A DNA stretch of 64,000 bases from Robertkochia sediminum (GCF_016786255.1 NZ_JADMKT010000062.1:62001-126000), one strand, 5' to 3'; positions 34,748 through 43,858 are shown, counted from the stretch's first letter. Notes: generated by a model from the letters alone, not told the origin. Program-made: numbers and translations.

Positions 34748-35434
34748 ATGAGTAAATGTGAACAGTGTATTATAAGACAGTTCAGCTCACTTAACGCCCT
34801 TAACAAATCAGAACTCATCCGCATTTCCGAGTGCAAGGAGACCGTCACCATTAAGAAAGGTGAAGAGATCTTTCGCGAAGGACAACATCTGGATGGGGTC
34901 TATTGTATCAAATCTGGTATATGCAAACTTACCAAGTTAAGTGACAATGGCCGACAGCAGATCATCAAGTTTGTAAAAACCGGCGACCTCCTCGGGCAAC
35001 GCACGGTTGTTTCAAACGACACCGTTAATCTTTCTGCCATCGCCGTTCAGGACATGGAGGTATGTTTTATTCCCAAACAAGAGATCAATCAGGCTTTTCA
35101 GGAAAATCAGAAGTTTTCCGGAGAGGTGATCAAAGTATTGTGCAATGACCTCAGGGAGGCCGACAACACTATTGTGAGTATGGCCCAAAAACCGGTAAAA
35201 GAAAGGTTGGCTTATTTCCTGCTGCACTTTAATGACGATTTCGGAGTAGACGATGAAGGGTTTCTGGCCGTACAGCTTTCTCGTGAGGAGATCGCCGGAA
35301 TGGTGGGTACTGCAACCGAATCACTGATACGTATGCTTTCTGAATTTGGAAAAAAAGGACTTATCCAAACCAAAGGCAAGCGCATTAAGATCGTAGACAA
35401 TGCCGAACTGGAACGTCTGGCCGAAGGCTTCTAA
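34748..35434 (+). CDS. Fnr-family regulator of microaerobic genes
   Basis: A 228-residue Crp/Fnr protein. The N-terminus has MSKCEQCIIRQFSSLN and further Cys at ISECKETV, VYCIKSGIC and LCNDL, so a redox-sensitive iron-sulphur cluster is possible, although the spacing differs from E. coli Fnr. The nucleotide-binding-like beta-roll covers about 25-145, and the winged helix about 165-225 (LSREEIAGMVGTATESLIRM). The recognition helix keeps Glu and Arg at the Fnr/Crp contact positions (TESLIR), compatible with a TGA core as in the palindromes found here. It lies divergent from ccoI and within 11 kb of all four candidate sites, which makes it the best candidate for the regulator that binds them. 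Confidence 0.9.
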   Translation: MSKCEQCIIRQFSSLNALNKSELIRISECKETVTIKKGEEIFREGQHLDGVYCIKSGICKLTKLSDNGRQQIIKFVKTGDLLGQRTVVSNDTVNLSAIAVQDMEVCFIPKQEINQAFQENQKFSGEVIKVLCNDLREADNTIVSMAQKPVKERLAYFLLHFNDDFGVDDEGFLAVQLSREEIAGMVGTATESLIRMLSEFGKKGLIQTKGKRIKIVDNAELERLAEGF

Positions 35435-35711
35435 ACACAAATTATCCTATATAAACAAACCGGGAGGAAGGTGTAAAATCACCCTCCTCACGCTTGGTTA
35501 TTTTACACTACACCCAAAATTTCTCACTGTTCTCCCCCCGAATCCCGATTGGGAAATTCTCAAAATCATCCCATTATTCACTCCTGAATTTGTTAAAATC
35601 TACTTTTTTTAGAGTTTTTTCTGCATTAATCGAAAGCGTTTGCGACATCGCTTAACCCACCTAATCACTAGGGTTTTAGGCATTTTGCAGGGTCTTCCGT
35701 ACAATACCTGC
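35435..35711. other. Intergenic region after fnr
   Basis: No gene is seen. An imperfect hairpin (GGAGG..GGTG with CACC..CTCC, about 35461-35490) follows the fnr stop without a clear T run. The rest is A+T-rich. Confidence 0.6.
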
Positions 35712-35755
35712 ATGACAAAAGTCATATTTTAACTATAACTGTGTTTTCATCTTTG
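35712..35755 (+). promoter_or_regulatory. Fnr-type site and promoter of the YceI-porin unit
   Basis: ATGACAAAAGTCAT (35712-35725) is a near-perfect palindrome. A -7-like element CATCTTTG (35748-35755) starts 29.5 bp from its centre, identical in spacing to the ccoS and ccoI promoters. The expected transcript starts about 25 bp before the ATG at 35785. Confidence 0.82.
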
Positions 35756-35784
35756 TGTAACAATAGTCACAAAACCATTTGATT

Positions 35785-36372
35785 ATGAAACACACAGAAA
35801 CACCCCGATTTGCCTTTTTGGCCGCCTTAATGACCATGTTGTTCGTTGGGACCTCTGTATTTGGTCAAACCTACACCTTAGATAATACGAAATCGGAACT
35901 CACGATTTTCGGAACTTCTAATATTCACGATTGGGAGATCACCGTAGAACAGCAGGAAGGGAAGATCACCTTCAATGCCGGAGAAACACCAACAGTTACC
36001 GGAATGGAGATCAGCATTCCTGTGGAGAGCCTGAAAAGTGGTAAGTCCGGTATGGACAAGAACACCTACAAGGCGATGGATACCAAAAAACACAAGCTGG
36101 TAACCTTCACCCAAACAGGCGATGCGACCTTAACCGCTGCAGGGGAAAACACCTGGAAGGTTAAAGCCAAGGGCGACCTGACCATTTCCGGCGTTACCAA
36201 AGCATCTGAACTCGAGTTTACCTTAAAGGTTGCTAACGGTAGCCTTATGCTTAACGGTGAGAAGTCGATCGACATGACCGCCTTCAATGTAGAGCCACCA
36301 ACGGCGCTACTGGGCACGATCACCACAGGGAAAGACGTAACCCTGAAATTCAACACTGTACTTTCAAAGTAA
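35785..36372 (+). CDS. YceI-family periplasmic lipid/quinone-binding protein
   Basis: A 195-residue secreted protein (signal FLAALMTMLFVGTSVFGQ) with the YceI lipocalin-like barrel: YTLDNTKSELTIFGTSNIHDW, then MEISIPVESLKSGKSGMDKN, KVKAKGDLTISGVTK and a final VTLKFNTVLSK. YceI proteins bind long isoprenoid lipids such as quinones, but their physiological roles are mostly open. The ATG at 35785 is preferred to TTG 35779. It is preceded by an Fnr-type site in activator position and followed by a porin gene after 46 bp without a visible terminator, so the two are probably co-transcribed. Confidence 0.92.
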   Translation: MKHTETPRFAFLAALMTMLFVGTSVFGQTYTLDNTKSELTIFGTSNIHDWEITVEQQEGKITFNAGETPTVTGMEISIPVESLKSGKSGMDKNTYKAMDTKKHKLVTFTQTGDATLTAAGENTWKVKAKGDLTISGVTKASELEFTLKVANGSLMLNGEKSIDMTAFNVEPPTALLGTITTGKDVTLKFNTVLSK

Positions 36373-36418
36373 TTTTTCACAAATATCTAACTAGAATACA
36401 CTATTTAATACAACAACC

Positions 36419-37759
36419 ATGAGAACACTTTTATCTAAAATTCTTGTAGTTACTCTGTCCCTGACCGGACTGAGCATGTTCGCACAACAACGCGATCTAT
36501 CTAATTTCCGTGCTCCTGACCAACGTGGTCTGCACGTATTCGAAGCTCCTAAAGACTCTGTTCAGGAATTCGATGGCGTAAAAGTTCGTGTAGGTGGTTC
36601 ATCTACCCTGCAATTCCAAGGACTTAGCCATGAGAATGCCTGGGAAAATGCACAAGTAGGAGACGCCGGAATTCCTGATCAGGATGCACTTGATCAATTA
36701 CAGTTGATCGGTATCGAAAGCAACTTCAACCTGGCTACAGCTAACCTCGACCTCGATGTGCAGCTGGCTAAAGGTTTAAGAATGCACTTGAGAACATACC
36801 TTTCTTCTCGTCACCACCCGGAACCATATGTAAAAGGTGGGTACTTCCTGATCGACGATCTTGGATTCATCAGCGAAGGTTTCATGGAAAACCTGATGAA
36901 GTACGTAACCATTAAGATCGGTCACATGGAGAACAACTACGGTGATGCGCACTTCAGAAGATCAGACAACTCTGCTGCCATCTACAACCCATTCGTAGGT
37001 AACCTCATCATGGATGCCTTTACTACTGAAGTAGGTGCAGAAGTATACTACAGAAGAGGCGGATTCATCGGAATGCTCGGAGTATCTAACGGTAAACTGA
37101 ACCAGTCTGTTGTTGAGTCTGACACTAAGCCTTCTTTCCTTGCGAAGTTAGGATATGACAACTACGCTACAGGAGACGATTTCAGATTCCGTTTAACAGG
37201 TTCTGTTTACACTACTTCTGAGTCTTCAAGAACATACCTTTACGCTGCAGACCGTGCAGGTTCAAGATACTACCTGGTGCTGGAGTCTGTGAAAACTAAC
37301 GGAAGAGGAGGATTAGCCGGAACTAACCCAACCAATCAGTTCAGATCAGGACGTTTTGATCCGGGATTCAGCAACGAGCTTACTTCCTTCATGTTCAACC
37401 CATTCCTGAAAAAAGGCGGACTTGAGTTTTTCGGTACTGTAGAACTATCAAGCGGTAAGAGCAACAGAGAATCAGCAACCCGTAACGCTACTCAGTTAGC
37501 CGGTGAGCTTATCTACAGATTCGGAACTAACGACGACATCTACGTAGGTACCCGTTACAACACAGTAAACGCTGAGCTCGGTTCAGGAGATGTAGATATC
37601 AACAGATTCAACCTTTCTGCAGGATACTTCTTCACTAAGAACATCCTTGCAAAACTGGAGTACGTGAGCCAAAACCACGACGGTGACGGATATGCCGGAA
37701 CTAAATATCAGGATGGTTCTTTCAACGGAATCATGATGGAAGCCGTTATTAGCTTCTAA
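36419..37759 (+). CDS. Outer-membrane porin-like beta-barrel protein
   Basis: A 446-residue protein with a signal peptide (ILVVTLSLTGLSMFAQ) and many amphipathic strands (for example FNLATANLDLDVQLAKGLRM, VGAEVYYRRGGFIGMLGVSN, RFRLTGSVYTTSE, YVGTRYNTVNAELG), ending in MMEAVISF with a C-terminal Phe, the usual outer-membrane insertion signal. Motifs such as IKIGHMENNYGDAHFRRSDN resemble the phosphate-selective/OprO-type porin group, but the substrate is unknown. Codon choice looks restricted and uniform, as in highly expressed genes. It lies between two YceI genes and has a strong terminator 45 bp downstream. Confidence 0.85.
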   Translation: MRTLLSKILVVTLSLTGLSMFAQQRDLSNFRAPDQRGLHVFEAPKDSVQEFDGVKVRVGGSSTLQFQGLSHENAWENAQVGDAGIPDQDALDQLQLIGIESNFNLATANLDLDVQLAKGLRMHLRTYLSSRHHPEPYVKGGYFLIDDLGFISEGFMENLMKYVTIKIGHMENNYGDAHFRRSDNSAAIYNPFVGNLIMDAFTTEVGAEVYYRRGGFIGMLGVSNGKLNQSVVESDTKPSFLAKLGYDNYATGDDFRFRLTGSVYTTSESSRTYLYAADRAGSRYYLVLESVKTNGRGGLAGTNPTNQFRSGRFDPGFSNELTSFMFNPFLKKGGLEFFGTVELSSGKSNRESATRNATQLAGELIYRFGTNDDIYVGTRYNTVNAELGSGDVDINRFNLSAGYFFTKNILAKLEYVSQNHDGDGYAGTKYQDGSFNGIMMEAVISF

Positions 37760-37804
37760 ACCATAAAGACAACTAGTTTTTGATTTGGATTTTTTTAAAA
37801 AAAG

Positions 37805-37837
37805 CAAGCCCCTTAACTATTTAAGGGGCTTGTTTTT
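37805..37837 (+). terminator. Rho-independent terminator of the YceI-porin unit
   Basis: CAAGCCCCTTAA (37805-37816) and TTAAGGGGCTTG (37821-37832) form a perfect 12-bp stem with a CTAT loop and T5. Confidence 0.95.
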
Positions 37838-37860
37838 ATAACTGTATTTCATTAATTTTG
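37830..37860 (+). promoter_or_regulatory. Promoter of the second YceI gene
   Basis: The -7 element TAATTTTG (37853-37860) matches the consensus exactly, and TTG (37830-37832) 20 bp upstream serves as -33. The -33 element lies within the 3' arm of the preceding terminator. Confidence 0.75.
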
Positions 37861-37879
37861 CGCAATTAACCTATTGTCT

Positions 37880-38467
37880 ATGAGAGCTTTATATCTTTTG
37901 TTTCTGGCAGGGATCCTTCTCTCCTTTTCCGCATCGGTCCCTGAGGTTGCAGACACCGCTATTCGGATTAAAGACAGCAGTTCGCTGAATATCATTGGGA
38001 AGACCAATGTGCATACGTTTACATGTAAATACGATGTTGCAGAACTCACCGAACCTGTAAAAGTGGACTACACTGCTACAGGAGACGCCATGGTATTTGG
38101 ATCGGCCGTATTGCGTCTGCGCAATGAGAACTTTGACTGCGGGGGGCGTGGCATCAATAACGACTTTAACAAACTTTTGAAAACCCCGGTATATCCGGAG
38201 GTGATCCTCGGCCTGCAAAAGATCGTTGCCCATCCGCATATCGACGACAATTACATTGCTTCGGTAGCCTTAAGCATCGCGGGCACTACCCGACACTATG
38301 ACCTTTTTCTCAAAGTTACCGGGCAGGACAACATGGAGATCAAAGGCGTCATGGAGATCAAACTACCTGATTTCGGTCTGGAACCACCTCAGCGAGCCTT
38401 AGGAATGATCAAGGTACAAGAGAACCTGGTGATCGAATTCCTCCTGGACATGGAAGAGGTGGGGTAG
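37880..38467 (+). CDS. Second YceI-like secreted protein
   Basis: A 195-residue secreted protein (signal ALYLLFLAGILLSFSAS) with a divergent YceI-type barrel: IKDSSSLNIIGKTNVHTFTC, CGGRGINNDFNKLLKTPVYP, YDLFLKVTGQDNMEIKGVME, and LPDFGLEPPQRALGMIKVQE. The ATG at 37880 is preferred to TTG 37874. It has its own consensus promoter and no Fnr-type site, so unlike the first YceI gene it is probably not under the same control. Its TAG stop is the first part of a 7-bp tandem repeat. Confidence 0.83.
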   Translation: MRALYLLFLAGILLSFSASVPEVADTAIRIKDSSSLNIIGKTNVHTFTCKYDVAELTEPVKVDYTATGDAMVFGSAVLRLRNENFDCGGRGINNDFNKLLKTPVYPEVILGLQKIVAHPHIDDNYIASVALSIAGTTRHYDLFLKVTGQDNMEIKGVMEIKLPDFGLEPPQRALGMIKVQENLVIEFLLDMEEVG

Positions 38468-38498
38468 TTAGTAGTTAGTAGTTAGTAGTTAGTAGGGA
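38464..38498. repeat. Tandem heptamer TAGTTAG starting at a stop codon
   Basis: About four and a half copies of TAGTTAG begin with the TAG stop of the second YceI gene itself. Confidence 0.9.
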
Positions 38499-38920
38499 GG
38501 AAAGGCGAAATTGCTGAAGGGCGAAATTGCAAAACTGCGAAATCGCGAAACTGTAAAATTGCTGAAGGGAACAATTGAGAAATCGCAAAACAGCCACTGG
38601 AAAACTCAAACTATCACATTCTCATCTCCCATCTCACCATCCTCTATTCTCTATTATCTTTTCTCTACTCTCCACTTCTTACCGGTAATCCGGCAGGTAT
38701 GTGGGTTTTGTGGGTATCGTGGGTATATGGGAAAATATAAATTCCTTTTGTCTTTATTCTTTGTTCTTTACTCTTCAATCAACTCTCTATTCTCCACACT
38801 CCTCCCCGTCATCTATAATCCTCCTTACCCTTTCATCCCCGTATTCATGCCCTTCGTTTAATCGTTTAGGCACTGATATTCAAAACCTATACCTTAGGAG
38901 TTCCGATTAAACAGTTTACT
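38499..38920. other. Intergenic low-complexity region
   Basis: No gene is seen. 38500-38595 consists of degenerate GCGAAATTGC/GCTGAAGG words. 38610-38690 and 38745-38860 are pyrimidine-rich TCTCATCTCCCATCTC and TTTATTCTTTGTTCTT words. The bestrophin promoter is likely at TACCTTAG (about 38890). Confidence 0.75.
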
Positions 38921-39829
38921 ATGCTACTCAATAAGAAACTTCCGGTTCGTTTTCTTCTGGGCCTGGTTAAATACGAGCTTGTTCTGCTTATCATATACGC
39001 TACCGTGATCGGTGCCCTGAGTGACCAAATGCGCACCAACGGATTGTTTATTCCAGTGGGTATTCCGGCACTCCTCGGCACAGCGATCTCCCTGATCCTC
39101 GGTTTTAAGATCAACCAATCCTATGACCGCTGGTGGGAAGCCCGCAAGATCTGGGGCGCTATTGTGAATGACTCTCGCACCCTGATGCGTCAGAGCCTTT
39201 ACTACATCGGTAATGACAATGATCCGGAGGGTGTAAAACAATTACAGGAAGATATTAAATCCCTTCAGCAAGCCTGGTGCTTCGCCCTTGCGCGATCACT
39301 TCGAGGCGAGGAGCAGAAGGAACTGCCACGATTGCTTTCAGCAGACTTACTGAAAAGAACAGGGCATTTCGACAATATCCCAAATCACTTGCTAAAACAC
39401 CATACACAACTGCTACAGGAAGCACGAAAACAGGGATGGATCAACGATTTCAACGCCACCCTCATCGACCAGACACATACCCGGCTTTGCAACTCCATGG
39501 GGATGGCAGAGCGCATAAAAAACACCGTATTCCCGAGGACCTATGGCCTCGTTGTACGATTCTTCATCTATCTTTTTGTCCTTCTGCTTCCCTACGGACT
39601 CATAGAATATTTCACCATTCTGGAAGCTCCCCTGATCGTGCTTATCTGCATTCCCTTCTTCTCCCTGGAAAAATCGGCCGTCCTCCTGCAAGACCCCTTT
39701 GGAGGATACCCTACAGATACTCCGGTGCTCACCATCGCCTCCACCATAGAGAATAACTTGAATACCATGGTGAACGAACACAGCGAGCTCAGACCGCTCC
39801 CTCCAAATCGCGGTTATTATATTATTTGA
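38921..39829 (+). CDS. Bestrophin-family membrane protein (UPF0187)
   Basis: A 302-residue protein of the bacterial bestrophin group, pentameric ion channels in characterised members. The family segments GTAISLILGFKINQSYDRWW EARKIWG (Ser-Tyr-Asp-Arg-Trp-Trp is the signature), SLQQAWCFALARSLRG, and the C-terminal PYGLIEYFTILEAPLIVLIC helices with PFGGYPTDTPVLTIASTIE are all present. There are about four membrane helices near the two ends. It is a single gene followed by repeat DNA. Confidence 0.92.
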   Translation: MLLNKKLPVRFLLGLVKYELVLLIIYATVIGALSDQMRTNGLFIPVGIPALLGTAISLILGFKINQSYDRWWEARKIWGAIVNDSRTLMRQSLYYIGNDNDPEGVKQLQEDIKSLQQAWCFALARSLRGEEQKELPRLLSADLLKRTGHFDNIPNHLLKHHTQLLQEARKQGWINDFNATLIDQTHTRLCNSMGMAERIKNTVFPRTYGLVVRFFIYLFVLLLPYGLIEYFTILEAPLIVLICIPFFSLEKSAVLLQDPFGGYPTDTPVLTIASTIENNLNTMVNEHSELRPLPPNRGYYII

Positions 39830-39952
39830 GAAGACCATATAAGGAGGTGGAGATGTGATCCCGAAGTTTTGCTGAATTGCTGAAGGGCAAAACTGCAAGA
39901 TCGCCCTTTTTACCCGATACACTTTACTTCTTTACCCCTTTACCCTCTATAC

Positions 39953-39978
39953 AAAAAAAGCGGCCCTAAAGCCGCTTT
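39953..39978 (-). terminator. Rho-independent terminator of the superoxide dismutase gene
   Basis: AAAGCGGC (39957-39964) pairs with GCCGCTTT (39971-39978). On the minus strand the stem is followed by T7. Confidence 0.9.
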
Positions 39979-40002
39979 CAAGTTCATTATCGTGTGAACA
40001 GT

Positions 40003-40611
40003 TTATTTGTTCGCTGCGTAAAGTTCTGCTACCTTATCCCAGTTGATCACGTTAAAGAAGTTCGTGATATAATCCGGTCTGCGGTTCTGATAGTTAAGGT
40101 AGTAAGCATGCTCCCAAACATCGAGTCCAAGGATCGGGAATCCTCCGCATCCGATACCCGGCATTAGCGGATTGTCCTGGTTGGCAGAGCTACATACTTC
40201 TACCTTTCCTCCCTTATGAACACAAAGCCATGCCCATCCTGAACCGAATTGTCCGGCTGCAGCAGCAGAGAATTTATCTTTAAAAGCCTCGAAAGAACCG
40301 TAAGCCGCATTGATCGCGCCTGCAAGTTCTCCTTGTGGCTCACCACCTCCGTTCGGAGACATTACCTCCCAGAAAAGACAGTGGTTGTAGAATCCACCCC
40401 CATTATTTCTAACAGCCGCGTTAGACATATCCATTCCGGTAAGGATGTCTTCGATAGACTTTCCTTCCAGATCGGTACCTTCAATTGCGCCGTTAAGCTT
40501 GGTGGTGTATCCGTTATGATGCTTAGTATGGTGGATCTCCATAGTTCTTGCATCTATGTTTGGCTCTAATGCATCGTATGCATAAGGCAGTTTTGGTAAT
40601 TCAAATGCCAT
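40003..40611 (-). CDS. Superoxide dismutase, Fe/Mn type
   Basis: A 202-residue cytoplasmic enzyme converting superoxide to oxygen and peroxide. The four metal ligands are readable: His in [12 protein letters not shown], His in [12 protein letters not shown], and Asp and His in [36 protein letters not shown] is also characteristic. The length is typical, with no signal peptide. Metal choice (Fe, Mn or cambialistic) cannot be settled from sequence. It has its own promoter and terminator and diverges from the AddA-like gene. Confidence 0.96.
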   Translation of the reverse strand: MAFELPKLPYAYDALEPNIDARTMEIHHTKHHNGYTTKLNGAIEGTDLEGKSIEDILTGMDMSNAAVRNNGGGFYNHCLFWEVMSPNGGGEPQGELAGAINAAYGSFEAFKDKFSAAAAGQFGSGWAWLCVHKGGKVEVCSSANQDNPLMPGIGCGGFPILGLDVWEHAYYLNYQNRRPDYITNFFNVINWDKVAELYAANK

Positions 40612-40647
40612 AGTTTCAACAATTTAATTATTAGTGTTTTTGTTGAA

Positions 40648-40655
40648 CAAATTTA
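40648..40655 (-). promoter_or_regulatory. -7 element of the superoxide dismutase promoter
   Basis: On the minus strand TAAATTTG (40655 to 40648) matches TAnnTTTG, 37 bp before the ATG. A -33 element at the usual distance is not obvious. Confidence 0.55.
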
Positions 40656-40738
40656 ACGAAAACTAACACAATTTAGCATAACAAATTGTTAAGAACTCCA
40701 CGCCGATTTTCTTAATTTGCAACAAAAGCCAAAAACAC

Positions 40739-43700
40739 GTGAAGGAGACCACATTTCAGATCTACAATGCTTCTGCAGGATCGGGAAAAACGTTCACCCT
40801 GGTAAGGGAATACCTCAGCATACTTTTAGGGACCTCGAACAAAGACCGTTTTAAGCAGGTTCTCGCCATCACCTTTACCAATAAGGCGGTGAACGAAATG
40901 AAAGAACGGGTATTGAAAAGCCTGGAAGAATTCTCTGATCCGGAAAATCTAAGCAACCCTTCACCCCTCTTCCTCGCGGTTCGCGAACGCCTTAACCTGC
41001 CGGCCGAACAGCTGCAGCAACGCGCCGGAAAGCTATTGCATTACATCCTTCACAATTACGCCTTCTTCGATATCGTAACCATCGATAAGTTCACCCACCG
41101 TCTTATTCGCACCTTTGCCAAGGACCTGGAGCTTCCGCAGAATTTTGAGGTGGTCATGGACACCGAAAGTTTACTGCGTGAAGCTATAGACGACCTGCTA
41201 TACCAGGCGGGAGAAGAAAAAACGCTCACCAAAGCCCTCATTCAATTTGCGATCGAAAAGGCCGATAACGATAAACACTGGGACCTGAGTCGCGACCTCT
41301 TCAACACCAGCCGCCTCCTGCTTCGCGAAAACGACAGGCCCTACCTGGAAGCACTGCGCGATAAGAGCATGACCGACCTCCTGGCCATTCTCGACGACAT
41401 ACGCAAAAAGAGTGAGATCCTCAAAACACAGCTTAGCGAACTGGCCGCGTCAAAATTGCAACAGATTGCCGAGGCGGGTCTCGAACACGGCGATTTTTCC
41501 CGCAGCAGCCTGCCCAATTTCCTGGTACAGATCAGCGAAGGTAATACCGCTGTAAAAACAAACGCTAAATGGTTCGGCAAGGTCGATACAGCCCCTTTAT
41601 ATTCTAAAAACACCAAAGGGTGCAAGGCTACCATGGATGCCCTGCAACCTGAACTCAGTGAAGCCATTAAAACAATATTGACAGGATTAAACCGCCATCG
41701 ATTGCTTATGGAGGTGTATAAGAACCTGGTACCCATGTCACTTATCAATGCTGTAAATGGCGAAATGGAGCGCATCGAAAAAGAACAGCAACTTCTACCT
41801 ATCTCCAAGTTCAACAACATGATCTCTGAAGCTATCAGAGAACAGCCTGCGCCGTTTATCTACGAGCGACTCGGAGAGCGTTATAAAAACTATTTCATAG
41901 ACGAATTTCAGGACACCTCGGCCCTGCAATGGAACAACCTTATCCCTCTGATCGCTAACGCCCTGTCGGGAGAATCGCTTAGCGGACAACGCGGAAGCCT
42001 CATGATCGTAGGTGATGCCAAACAATCGATCTACCGCTGGAGAGGCGGTAAGGCCGAACAATTCATCGAACTATACGGCGATGAGGAGCACAATCCGTTT
42101 CAAACCTCCAAAGAGGTCACCAACCTACCGGTAAATTACCGAAGCTTTGACGAGGTGATCACCTTCAACAATGACTTCTTTAAATTTATTTCACGATTCC
42201 TGAGTCATCCCGATTACCGGGCCTTATTCGAAGCATACAGCAGTCAGGAGGTCAATGGCCGTCCCGGAGGTTATATCGAATTTAATTTTGTGTCCCAGGA
42301 TGCAGACGACAGCGATTCAGAGCAGCTTCAGCTTTGCCTGAGGACCATCGAAGATCTCAAGGCCCGGGGCTACAACCTGGGAGATATCGCCATTCTCAAC
42401 CGCAGCAACAAAAGCGCTCTTAAAATTGCCCAGCACCTTACCGATAACGGGATCGCTGTGATCTCTTCAGAATCGCTTTTACTCAAGAACGATCCGAAGG
42501 TGCAATTTCTCGCCAGCATGATCAAATATGCCTACCGGGAAGAAGACCGCGAAAACCTTGCAGAACTGCTTTGGAACCTGGCAGATATGAGAAACGAAAG
42601 TGACACCCATGCTTTTTTATCGGCAAACCTCAACACCCCGGAACCGCTCTTTGACGAATATGATTTCAGTATCGACCGGTTTTGCGAAATGCCCTTTTAC
42701 AACGCCCTGGAATACACCCTGGAGTGCTTTGACCTTTGCCGGGGAGACGAAGCCTACATGCAGGCCTTCCTGGACACCGTCCTCGACTTCACACAAAAAG
42801 AATCGGGCAGCATAGGCGATTTTATCGAATACTGGGACAGTAAGAAGGGTAAGCTGAGCCTGTCGGCTCCCGAGCAGGCCGATGCAGTACAGATCCTCAC
42901 CATTCACAAATCTAAAGGCCTGGAATTTCCGGTGGTGATCTATCCGTTTGCCGATGCCAGTATTTACCACGAGGTAGACCCCAAACTGTGGATACCCCTG
43001 GACAATGACTCCTGGCAACTGCCCTATGCCCTGCTCAACAAGAACGAAGAGCTCAAGAACTTCGGTGACGAAGCCGCAAGCGCCCTCGAAACCTACAAAC
43101 AACAACAGGAACTGGACACCTTTAACGTGCTCTATGTAGCCTTTACCCGGGCCGTGGAACGTTTATATGTGATCTGCGAGGAGAAAATGAACAAAGACGG
43201 AGAAAAACTCGATACCCTTCCCGGCGTTTTCACCAACTACCTCAAAGAAAAAGGCGTTTGGGAGGCAGACAAGGCAACTTACAGCTTTGGAGATCCCGAA
43301 AAACACACCGTGAAAAAAACCTCGCGAACAAGCGAAGACCCCGGCATTCCATTTATTGCCAATAAAGGACTCCTCGACACCTACACCATCGTAACCCGCT
43401 CCGGAAACCTCTGGGGCACCGATGCCGAGGCCTCTATCGCAAAAGGATACCTGTATCACGACATCCTTTCCCGCATGCGCTACAGCGAAGAGCTGGATGA
43501 TATCCTTGAAGAAGCCCTGCTTAGGGGCGACCTCACCCGGAACCAGGAAGCCGACACCCGCCGCTACCTGCAAAACATACTCGAACACCCCGAACTTGCT
43601 GCATTCTTTGGACGTGACTACGACATTTACAACGAAAAGGAATTGATGACCGCAACAGGAGAGATCCTGCGCCCCGACCGGTTCATGACCCGCAACGGAA

Positions 43701-43858
43701 AGGCGTGGATCATAGACTACAAGACCGGGGAGCCCCACCCGAAATACGAGCAACAGCTAGAAGGGTATGCACAAGCGTTACGAGAGATAGGTTACGAGGT
43801 AGTCGACAAGCTACTGGTATACATAGATGAAGAGATACGGGTAGAACACTACGCTTAG
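40739..43858 (+). CDS. AddA/RecB-like UvrD helicase-nuclease
   Basis: A 1039-residue protein starting at GTG. It has Walker A in NASAGSGKTFTLVREYL (residues 9-25), motif Ia FTNKAVNEMKERV, the DEAD-like motif YFIDEFQDTSALQW (about 390), IVGDAKQSIYRWRGG, ILTIHKSKGLEFPVVIYPF, NVLYVAFTRAVERLYV, and a C-terminal PD-(D/E)XK nuclease with WIIDYKTGEPHPKYEQQL. This is the AddA layout of the helicase-nuclease that processes double-strand breaks for recombination. The probable partner subunit is encoded at 46640, after two unrelated genes. Confidence 0.92.
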   Translation: MKETTFQIYNASAGSGKTFTLVREYLSILLGTSNKDRFKQVLAITFTNKAVNEMKERVLKSLEEFSDPENLSNPSPLFLAVRERLNLPAEQLQQRAGKLLHYILHNYAFFDIVTIDKFTHRLIRTFAKDLELPQNFEVVMDTESLLREAIDDLLYQAGEEKTLTKALIQFAIEKADNDKHWDLSRDLFNTSRLLLRENDRPYLEALRDKSMTDLLAILDDIRKKSEILKTQLSELAASKLQQIAEAGLEHGDFSRSSLPNFLVQISEGNTAVKTNAKWFGKVDTAPLYSKNTKGCKATMDALQPELSEAIKTILTGLNRHRLLMEVYKNLVPMSLINAVNGEMERIEKEQQLLPISKFNNMISEAIREQPAPFIYERLGERYKNYFIDEFQDTSALQWNNLIPLIANALSGESLSGQRGSLMIVGDAKQSIYRWRGGKAEQFIELYGDEEHNPFQTSKEVTNLPVNYRSFDEVITFNNDFFKFISRFLSHPDYRALFEAYSSQEVNGRPGGYIEFNFVSQDADDSDSEQLQLCLRTIEDLKARGYNLGDIAILNRSNKSALKIAQHLTDNGIAVISSESLLLKNDPKVQFLASMIKYAYREEDRENLAELLWNLADMRNESDTHAFLSANLNTPEPLFDEYDFSIDRFCEMPFYNALEYTLECFDLCRGDEAYMQAFLDTVLDFTQKESGSIGDFIEYWDSKKGKLSLSAPEQADAVQILTIHKSKGLEFPVVIYPFADASIYHEVDPKLWIPLDNDSWQLPYALLNKNEELKNFGDEAASALETYKQQQELDTFNVLYVAFTRAVERLYVICEEKMNKDGEKLDTLPGVFTNYLKEKGVWEADKATYSFGDPEKHTVKKTSRTSEDPGIPFIANKGLLDTYTIVTRSGNLWGTDAEASIAKGYLYHDILSRMRYSEELDDILEEALLRGDLTRNQEADTRRYLQNILEHPELAAFFGRDYDIYNEKELMTATGEILRPDRFMTRNGKAWIIDYKTGEPHPKYEQQLEGYAQALREIGYEVVDKLLVYIDEEIRVEHYA

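Noticed and set aside
35461-35490. Terminator after fnr
   Set aside because: The stem is imperfect and lacks a T run, so it was mentioned only in the intergenic note.
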